Below are positions 6,383 through 11,026 of a DNA stretch of 11,026 nucleotides, in pieces (the stretch's first letter is position 1; each line of letters opens with the position of its first letter). The notes beneath the pieces are model-generated. The model saw only the letters and a program-made list of their open reading frames with translations. It was not told the origin of the DNA and did no database searches. The stretch is from Methanoculleus sp. (GTDB lineage: Archaea > Halobacteriota > Methanomicrobia > Methanomicrobiales > Methanoculleaceae). The stretch covers positions 1 through 11,026 of the forward strand of contig JALNXI010000049.1 in the NCBI GenBank assembly GCA_023230425.1, written 5' to 3'. A program made the position numbers and the translations under genes.

Positions 6383-6389
6383 AAGGAGG
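6383..6389 (+). promoter_or_regulatory. Strong Shine-Dalgarno site for RNase J
   Basis: AAGGAGG is a full match to the anti-Shine-Dalgarno core and ends 4 bases before ATG 6394. It is the strongest classical site in the window and follows the A-rich spacer 6356-6366, so RNase J is equipped for independent translation, unlike the overlapping genes before it. Confidence 0.75.
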
Positions 6390-6393
6390 CTAC

Positions 6394-7731
6394 ATGGATA
6401 TTGAGATCATAGCAGTGGGCGGATATAACGAAGTCGGCAGAAATATGACCGCTGTCCGCTGCGGAAAAGAGATTGTCATCTTTGATATGGGTCTACGTCT
6501 TGACCAGGTGATGATCCACGAGGATGCTGATATTGAGAACATGCATTCCCTGGACCTGATCGAGATGAAAGCCATTCCTGATGATACCATCATGAATGGG
6601 GTAGAGGGGAGTGTCAAGGCGATCGTCTGTTCGCACGGACACCTGGACCACATCGGTGCAATACCAAAGCTGGCACACCGGTACAACGCTCCAATCATCA
6701 GCACACCCTATACCTCGGAACTGATCAGGCAACAGATTGCAGGCGAACAGAAGTTCGGGGTGAATAATAAACTCTTCTCCCTGAAAGCCGGACAGCGCTA
6801 CACCATCTCCCCGCACCTCACGCTCGAGTTCGTGCGGGCCCAGCACTCCATCATCGATACCGTCTTCCCGGTCCTGCACACGCCGCGGGGCGCCGTCGTC
6901 TACGCAAACGACTTTAAACTGGACCGGACGCCGGTGCTCGGGGAGCCGCCGGACTTTGCCCGGTTGCGGCAGATCGGGAAGGAGGGTGTGATCGCTCTCA
7001 TCACGGAGAGCGTCAACATCGCTGATAAGGGACGGTGTCCGAGCGAGAAGATCGCACGGGACCTCGTCCGGGATACCATCACCAGTTACGAGGACGACAA
7101 GAGCGCCATATTTGTCTCTACGTTCTCGTCGCATATCTCCCGCGTCAAGACTATCGCCGAATGCGCCCACGAGATCGGCAGGAAACCGGTTCTCCTTGGA
7201 CGGTCGATGGAGCGCTACAGCTCGGCGGCCGAGCAGTTGAAACTGGTCGGGTTCCCCGAGACCCTCTCCATGTTCGGCAACCGCCGGACCGTTGACCGGA
7301 CGCTGCGGCGGATCATGAAGACCGGGAAGGATAAGTTCCTCCCGATCGTCACCGGACACCAGGGAGAGACAGGCGCTATCCTGACGAGGATCGTTATGGG
7401 AGATACCCCCTACAAACTGGAGAAGGGCGACAAGATCCTCTTCTCCGCAAAGGTGATCCCGAACCCGATGAATTACGGGCAGCGTTATCTGGTCGAGGCC
7501 CGTGCCAAGATGGCAGGTGTGCGGATCTTCGATGAACTGCACGTCTCGGGCCACGCCTACAAAGAGGACCACTACGAGTTCCTGCACCTCTTGAACCCCC
7601 AGCACGTCATACCGTCCCACGGCGACATCAACATGACCGGCGGCTACGCGAAGTTCGCGGAGGAGATCGGGTATACCCTCGGGAACGACCTCCATATCCT
7701 CCGGAATGGGCAGAACATCCTGATAAAGTAG
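6394..7731 (+). CDS. rnj: Ribonuclease J (archaeal, beta-CASP metallo-beta-lactamase nuclease)
   Basis: Archaeal RNase J is a 5'-3' exonuclease acting in RNA decay and processing. The 445-residue length fits the archaeal type, which lacks the long C-terminal domain of many bacterial RNase J. The protein starts with IIAVGGYNEVGRNM. It has the zinc motif HGHLDH (81-86), the ligands H151 and D173 (YANDFKLD), TES (204-206), the beta-CASP segment with GHQGET (321-326) and HVSGHAY (383-389), and H409 in PSHGD. All metal-site motifs are present, so it should be active. Annotators sometimes call this family a generic beta-lactamase-fold hydrolase. It is placed between fni and idsA, and its stop overlaps the ribosome-binding site of idsA. 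Confidence 0.94.
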   Translation: MDIEIIAVGGYNEVGRNMTAVRCGKEIVIFDMGLRLDQVMIHEDADIENMHSLDLIEMKAIPDDTIMNGVEGSVKAIVCSHGHLDHIGAIPKLAHRYNAPIISTPYTSELIRQQIAGEQKFGVNNKLFSLKAGQRYTISPHLTLEFVRAQHSIIDTVFPVLHTPRGAVVYANDFKLDRTPVLGEPPDFARLRQIGKEGVIALITESVNIADKGRCPSEKIARDLVRDTITSYEDDKSAIFVSTFSSHISRVKTIAECAHEIGRKPVLLGRSMERYSSAAEQLKLVGFPETLSMFGNRRTVDRTLRRIMKTGKDKFLPIVTGHQGETGAILTRIVMGDTPYKLEKGDKILFSAKVIPNPMNYGQRYLVEARAKMAGVRIFDELHVSGHAYKEDHYEFLHLLNPQHVIPSHGDINMTGGYAKFAEEIGYTLGNDLHILRNGQNILIK

Positions 7732-7740
7732 GAGAAAGGC

Positions 7741-8706
7741 ATGACGACGCTTGAAGACTACCTGGAGAAGAATGCTGACAGGATCGACAAGGTGATCCAC
7801 CGCTACTTCGGAGACGTCCACGGCGACCTCTTCCGGGCGAGCGCCCACCTGCTGCTTGCGGGGGGCAAAAGGCTCCGCCCGGCGGTCGTCATACTCGCTG
7901 CGGATGCGGTGAGGCGAGGGAGTTCGGATGACCTGATCCCGGCGGCTCTCGCGCTTGAACTGACACACAATTTTACCCTCATCCACGATGATATCATGGA
8001 CGGCGACGTCGTGCGGCGCGGCGTCCCGACGGTGCACGTGGTCTGGGATGAGCCGACGGCCATCCTTGCGGGCGATGTGCTCTACGCGAAGGCTTTCGAG
8101 TTTATATGCCTCTCAGATGCCGGAGACACCGCAAAAGTCCGGGCGACAAAGATGCTCGCCCGGACATGCACCGATATCTGCGAGGGGCAGAGCATGGATA
8201 TGGCGTTTGAGAGGCGGAGCGACGTCTCGGAACTTGAGTACCTGGAGATGGTCAGCAAGAAGACCGGCGTGCTCTATGGTGCATCTGCCGCCATCGGCGG
8301 GATCCTGGCGGGCGCGACCCCGGTCCAGGCCGATGCCCTCTACCAGTTCGGGGTGAACAGCGGTGTTGCCTTCCAGATACAGGACGACCTCATCGACCTC
8401 TTCGCAAACACCGAGAAGAGCGGCAAAGACCGCGCATCAGATATCCGGGAAGGAAAGCAGACCCTGATAGCGATCAAGGCGCGCGAGAAGGGGCTGGACC
8501 TCGCCCCGTACCGGAGGGATCTTACGGGTGCGGAGATCGACAACCTGATCGCCCGGCTCGAGGATGCCGGCGTCATCGACGCCGTCCGGGCCACGGCCGT
8601 CGAGCGGGCGGCCGTCGCGAAACAGGCGCTCTCGATTCTCCCGCAGTCGGAGGAGAAGCGCCTCCTTGCCGAGATTGTCGACTACTTCATAAACCGGAGT
8701 TTCTGA
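7741..8706 (+). CDS. idsA: Short-chain trans-prenyltransferase (geranylgeranyl/farnesyl diphosphate synthase)
   Basis: The enzyme condenses IPP onto allylic diphosphates to build the C15/C20 chains of archaeal ether lipids. The 321-residue protein has GGKRLRP (41-47), the first aspartate-rich motif HDDIMDGD (D83, D84, D87) and the second QIQDDLIDLF (D215, D216, D219). Phenylalanine F78 is five residues before the first motif. In the archaeal GGPP synthase of Sulfolobus acidocaldarius, a phenylalanine at that position limits the product to C20, so a GGPP (or FPP plus GGPP) product is inferred. The ATG follows GGAG (7731-7734), whose first G is the last base of the RNase J stop. The gene ends 4 bases before gltX. 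Confidence 0.95.
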   Translation: MTTLEDYLEKNADRIDKVIHRYFGDVHGDLFRASAHLLLAGGKRLRPAVVILAADAVRRGSSDDLIPAALALELTHNFTLIHDDIMDGDVVRRGVPTVHVVWDEPTAILAGDVLYAKAFEFICLSDAGDTAKVRATKMLARTCTDICEGQSMDMAFERRSDVSELEYLEMVSKKTGVLYGASAAIGGILAGATPVQADALYQFGVNSGVAFQIQDDLIDLFANTEKSGKDRASDIREGKQTLIAIKAREKGLDLAPYRRDLTGAEIDNLIARLEDAGVIDAVRATAVERAAVAKQALSILPQSEEKRLLAEIVDYFINRSF

Positions 8707-8710
8707 TACC

Positions 8711-10396
8711 ATGGACGCTGATCTCGAGCATCTGCTCTTCATCTACGCCCTGCAGAATGCCGTGAAGCACGACGGCACCCCGAAGAGCGGGACGGTCCTC
8801 GGTACGGTGCTCGGCAAGCACCCCGAGTTCCGGAGCCGGGCCCGGGAGATCGGCCCCCTCGCAGAGAAGGCGATCGCAGAGGTGGCGGCGATGAGCCGGC
8901 CTGACCGGAAGAGCCTCCTAGCAGAGATCGCCCCCGAACTCCTCGACGAACTCAACGAGACGCATGAACGGTCGAGGGAGCTCCCTGCCCTTCTCGGCGC
9001 AGAGAACGGTGTGGTGATGCGGTTCGCACCGAACCCGAGCGGGCCGCTGCACCTCGGGCATGCCCGGGCCTCTATCCTGAACGACTACTATGTCAGGCGG
9101 TATGGCGGCCGATACGTCCTCCGTATCGAGGATACCGACCCGAGGAGGGTCGATCCCGGGGCATATGCTATGGTGCAGGAGGATATCGAGTGGCTGGGGC
9201 TCGGGATCACCGATATCGTCTACCAGAGCGACCGGCTCGACGTCTACTACGACTGGTGCAGGAAACTCATCGAGATCGGCGGCGCCTACGTCTGTGTCTG
9301 TGAGGCCGAACGCTTCCGGGAACTCAAACTCAAGGGGAAGGCGTGCCCCTGCCGGGACCAGACGGTGGAGGAGAACCTGGAACTCTGGCAGCGGATGCTT
9401 GATGGGGAGTTCTACGAGGGTGACGTGACCGTCCGGGTGAAGACGGACCTCGCCCACCCCGACCCGGCGATGCGGGACTACTCGGCGATGCGGATCGTGA
9501 ACGCACCCCTCCACCCGAGAGTGGATGCCACGGTCTTTCCCCTGATGAACTTCTCGGTCGCGGTGGACGATCACCTCCTCGGGATCACCCACGTCATCCG
9601 GGGTAAGGACCACATTGCAAACACGGGAAGACAGCGCTATATCTTCGATTACTTCGGCTGGAAACAGCCGGTTTACTACCATTACGGCAGGATGGGGATA
9701 TCGGGCGTCGTCCTCTCGACGTCGAGTATGCGCGAGGGGATCAAAAGCGGCGTCTACACCGGATGGGATGACATCCATCTCGGGACGATGCGGGCGATCG
9801 CACGCAGGGGCATCCAGCCTGAGGCGGTCCGGAACGCCATGATCGATATCGGAATCGGGGAGACCGACATTACGTTCTCATGGGAGAACCTCTATTCTCG
9901 GAACAAAGAACTCGTCGACCCGAAGGCGAACCGCTACTTCTTCGTGCCCGACCCGGTCGAGGTCGACGTGGAAGGCGCCCCCCGCCACGAGGCCCGGGCG
10001 GCCCTCCACCCGAACGACCCCTCCCGTGGGGTCAGGACTCTCGTCACCGCGGGGAGGGTCCTCGTCCCGAAGGCGGACATCGAGGGACGGGAGATGGTCC
10101 GCTTGAAGGACCTCTACAACATCAGGATCGACTGGGACACCGATGCGCCGCACGTATCCTACGCTGGCGACCTCCTTGAGGATGCACGACGCGTAAAGGC
10201 GCCGATCATCCAGTGGCTACCAGTGGAGGCAAAACTCCCCTGTATCCTCCACCGGCAGGAAGGGGACGTCGAGGGGTTCTGTGAACCCCTGGTCGCGGGA
10301 GAAGTGGACAACGTCGTTCAGTTCGAGAGGATCGGGTTTGCGAGGGTAGACTCGGTGGACGGCGGCCGGGTGAGCGCGTACTTTGCGCACCGGTGA
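8711..10396 (+). CDS. gltX: Glutamyl-tRNA synthetase (archaeal type)
   Basis: This class I synthetase charges tRNA-Glu; archaeal versions are usually non-discriminating and also make Glu-tRNA-Gln for GatDE. The 561-residue protein begins with an archaeal N-terminal extension of about 100 residues. Then come FAPNPSGPLHLGHARASI with the HIGH motif as HLGH (114-117), RIEDTDPRR (138-146), a zinc-knuckle pattern C195-X-C197 and C212-X-C214, DDHLLGITHVIRGKDH (286-301), and a KMSKS-like VLSTS at 334-338. The C terminus is the beta-barrel anticodon-binding type of archaeal/eukaryotic GlnRS and GluRS. Residue 339, after STS, is serine where I recall lysine in relatives. Its upstream GGAG (8696-8699) is a modest ribosome-binding site. 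Its TGA closes the plus-strand gene series. Confidence 0.95.
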   Translation: MDADLEHLLFIYALQNAVKHDGTPKSGTVLGTVLGKHPEFRSRAREIGPLAEKAIAEVAAMSRPDRKSLLAEIAPELLDELNETHERSRELPALLGAENGVVMRFAPNPSGPLHLGHARASILNDYYVRRYGGRYVLRIEDTDPRRVDPGAYAMVQEDIEWLGLGITDIVYQSDRLDVYYDWCRKLIEIGGAYVCVCEAERFRELKLKGKACPCRDQTVEENLELWQRMLDGEFYEGDVTVRVKTDLAHPDPAMRDYSAMRIVNAPLHPRVDATVFPLMNFSVAVDDHLLGITHVIRGKDHIANTGRQRYIFDYFGWKQPVYYHYGRMGISGVVLSTSSMREGIKSGVYTGWDDIHLGTMRAIARRGIQPEAVRNAMIDIGIGETDITFSWENLYSRNKELVDPKANRYFFVPDPVEVDVEGAPRHEARAALHPNDPSRGVRTLVTAGRVLVPKADIEGREMVRLKDLYNIRIDWDTDAPHVSYAGDLLEDARRVKAPIIQWLPVEAKLPCILHRQEGDVEGFCEPLVAGEVDNVVQFERIGFARVDSVDGGRVSAYFAHR

Positions 10397-10400
10397 ACTA

Positions 10401-10420
10401 CCCCGCCCTTCCGGATGGGG
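10401..10420 (+). repeat. Imperfect hairpin 4 bases after the gltX stop
   Basis: CCCCGCCC (10401-10408) can pair with GGATGGGG (10413-10420) around loop TTCC, with one G-T pair and one C-A mismatch, followed by CTTCCCGG. It could help end or protect the gltX transcript. The wording ACTACCCCGCCC...GGGGCTTC also resembles the conserved 3'-end hairpin that I recall from archaeal IS200/IS605 (TnpB) elements, but no tnpA or tnpB is nearby. Confidence 0.4.
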
Positions 10421-10439
10421 CTTCCCGGCTATCATCCCC

Positions 10440-10453
10440 CTCCCCAGCGGGAG
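10440..10453. repeat. Small perfect hairpin
   Basis: CTCCC (10440-10444) and GGGAG (10449-10453) flank the loop CAGC. The stem has only 5 pairs; in this GC-rich tract it could be chance. Confidence 0.3.
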
Positions 10454-10611
10454 CGAGTCCACAGGCTCGACGGCACGTTCCATACCTGCGAGTGCTCTTT
10501 GTCATCTAACTCTATGAATACCGTGTCGCACCCTTCGCAGCCTTCCGCATGAGCCCATGTTCAGTCTGCCGAAGATGCGAAATTTCGGCGCTGCTGAAAC
10601 CCTGTTTTGGT

Positions 10612-10633
10612 CCTCATCCCTCCCCCGATGAGG
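10612..10633. repeat. Inverted repeat CCTCAT/ATGAGG
   Basis: CCTCAT (10612-10617) and ATGAGG (10628-10633) are perfect complements around a 10-base C-rich loop. It opens the densest part of the hairpin tract. Confidence 0.4.
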
Positions 10634-10650
10634 GGCGCCTGCCCCGGATC

Positions 10651-10673
10651 GTCCCCGGGCTCATCCCGGGGAC
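10651..10673. repeat. Perfect 9-bp hairpin, the strongest in the intergenic tract
   Basis: GTCCCCGGG (10651-10659) pairs without mismatch with CCCGGGGAC (10665-10673) around loop CTCAT. Eight of the nine pairs are G-C, so it should be stable as RNA on either strand. No T run follows, so it is not a classical intrinsic terminator. Confidence 0.6.
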
Positions 10674-10738
10674 TGGACCGTGGTGGCTATCACCCAGGGC
10701 GATACGCTCCGTCCCCCCCTCGCCCGGCCTCCGGCCTC

Positions 10739-10759
10739 CTCCCCCGCCCATCGGGGGAG
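10739..10759. repeat. Perfect 8-bp hairpin with a similar loop
   Basis: CTCCCCCG (10739-10746) pairs with CGGGGGAG (10752-10759) around loop CCCAT. The loop differs by one base from the CTCAT loop of the hairpin at 10651-10673, which could reflect a shared origin or base-composition bias. Confidence 0.55.
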
Positions 10760-10803
10760 CGGGGGCAGTCATGGCGATATACGGTGGGAAGCCGTGCCCG
10801 GGC

Positions 10804-10825
10804 GTGCCCCCGATGCCTGGGGTAC
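10804..10825. repeat. 7-bp hairpin with one wobble
   Basis: GTGCCCC (10804-10810) pairs with GGGGTAC (10819-10825), one pair being G-T, around an 8-base loop. A GCCCGGGC palindrome (10796-10803) lies directly before it. Confidence 0.35.
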
Positions 10826-10850
10826 AGGCTAATAGTTATCCTCTGTAGCA

Positions 10851-10876
10851 AGAGTGCGAAATCCGATCGGTACTCT
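10851..10876 (+). terminator. Possible terminator hairpin with T-rich tail
   Basis: AGAGTGC (10851-10857) can pair with GTACTCT (10870-10876), with one G-T pair, around a 12-base loop. CTTTGGTTGT follows. This has the outline of a plus-strand terminator, but it lies 455 bases after gltX, the T tract is broken, and archaeal termination depends more on plain T runs than on hairpins. Confidence 0.25.
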
Positions 10877-10915
10877 CTTTGGTTGTCTATGTATTGAGAA
10901 TCGATGCACCGGAGA

Positions 10916-11026
10916 TCATACCGGGCGCTGAACCGCCGGCCCCTCCGCCCTCCCGGCGAGTTCCCGGAGCACCGCCCGCGCGAGCCCGACGTTGCCGTAA
11001 TCCCGCTCCGCGACCACGTCCCGGAT
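10916..11026 (-). CDS. Unidentified protein, C-terminal 36 residues
   Basis: On the minus strand a frame runs from the window edge to TGA at 10918-10916 and gives 36 residues. It begins IRDVVAERDYGNVGLARAVL and continues with RELAGRAEG to the end AVQRPV. The alternation of charged and hydrophobic residues (RDVVAERDYGNVGLARAVLREL) looks like a real amphipathic helix pair, with GC-rich third codon positions like the other genes, so I take it as a genuine gene end. I do not recognise the family. It faces gltX, making the region between them convergent. The start and most of the protein lie outside the window. Confidence 0.65.
   Translation of the reverse strand: MRDVVAERDYGNVGLARAVLRELAGRAEGPAVQRPV

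Larger units (their letters stand above)
10397..10915. other. Intergenic C-rich, hairpin-dense tract between convergent genes
   Basis: These 519 bases between gltX and the minus-strand gene contain no reading frame with recognisable protein character, apart from a short minus-strand frame at 10432-10560 that lacks a start codon. Plus-strand frames at 10549-10848 and 10607-10897 are rich in P, G, S and R and look like translated low-complexity C runs. The plus strand is strongly C-rich from about 10611 to 10820 and holds at least six short inverted repeats with stems of 5-9 pairs, listed separately. A tandem CGGCCTC pair lies at 10725-10738. The last 80 bases are more AT-rich. Convergent genes suggest a termination region; a structured RNA or a degraded element is also possible. 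Confidence 0.6.

Noticed and set aside
6493..8037. Minus-strand open frame of 514 codons opposite RNase J and idsA
   Set aside because: It lies entirely antisense to two genes with complete family motifs. Its translation is rich in D, V, H and R with no recognisable domain, as expected for the complement of GC-rich codons.
8918..9778. Minus-strand open frame of 286 codons opposite gltX
   Set aside because: It is antisense to the catalytic core of GluRS, and its repetitive V, D, H and P composition is a GC-bias artefact.
10612..10825. CRISPR array
   Set aside because: The repeats are short, unequal in sequence and spacing, and mostly inverted; there are no regularly spaced direct repeats and no cas genes.
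10549..10897. Two overlapping plus-strand frames of 99 and 96 codons after gltX
   Set aside because: They are driven by C-rich repeats and hairpins (PPSPGLRPPPPP type), have no good ribosome-binding site and overlap each other.

Overview
The window comes from an archaeon, most likely a GC-rich methanogen of the Methanomicrobiales (Methanoculleus-like). Evidence for this is the set of archaeal-type information genes (RpoN, RpoK, archaeal uS9, uS2 and uL13, archaeal GluRS), isopentenyl phosphate kinase plus type 2 IPP isomerase, an archaeal RNase J, ribosome-binding sites that match an archaeal 16S 3' tail, and a tRNA gene without an encoded CCA. The genus is a judgement from overall sequence character; no database was searched.

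Layout. Positions 1-10396 form one dense plus-strand gene series with gaps from overlap up to 38 bases. First comes the conserved archaeal ribosomal/RNA polymerase cluster: end of uL13, uS9, RpoN, a tRNA-Pro(CGG) gene that starts on the base after the rpoN stop codon, RpoK (55 aa), enolase and uS2. It continues into a MEMO-family protein and an isoprenoid block: mevalonate kinase, isopentenyl phosphate kinase, type 2 IPP isomerase, RNase J, and a short-chain prenyl (probably GGPP) synthase. It ends with glutamyl-tRNA synthetase. Positions 10397-10915 hold no convincing gene. This C-rich tract has many short inverted repeats and lies between gltX and the 3' end of an unidentified minus-strand gene (10916 to the window edge), so the two transcription units converge here.

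How the genes work together. Mevalonate kinase makes mevalonate 5-phosphate, and IPK converts isopentenyl phosphate to IPP. The type 2 isomerase makes DMAPP and IdsA condenses these units into the C15/C20 chains of archaeal ether lipids. IPK marks the archaeal version of the mevalonate route; the enzymes linking mevalonate phosphate to isopentenyl phosphate are not in the window. The first half supplies ribosomal proteins, RNA polymerase subunits and a tRNA, and RNase J and GluRS add RNA turnover and tRNA charging. The cluster thus joins gene-expression machinery with membrane-lipid synthesis.

I see no mobile element with an intact gene, no CRISPR array and no defence or secretion system. Most of the window is a well-conserved housekeeping locus. 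The less ordinary points are the zero-spacer rpoN/tRNA junction with a possible promoter just before it, the extended Shine-Dalgarno matches, two motif variants (IPK and GluRS), and the structured intergenic tract after gltX.
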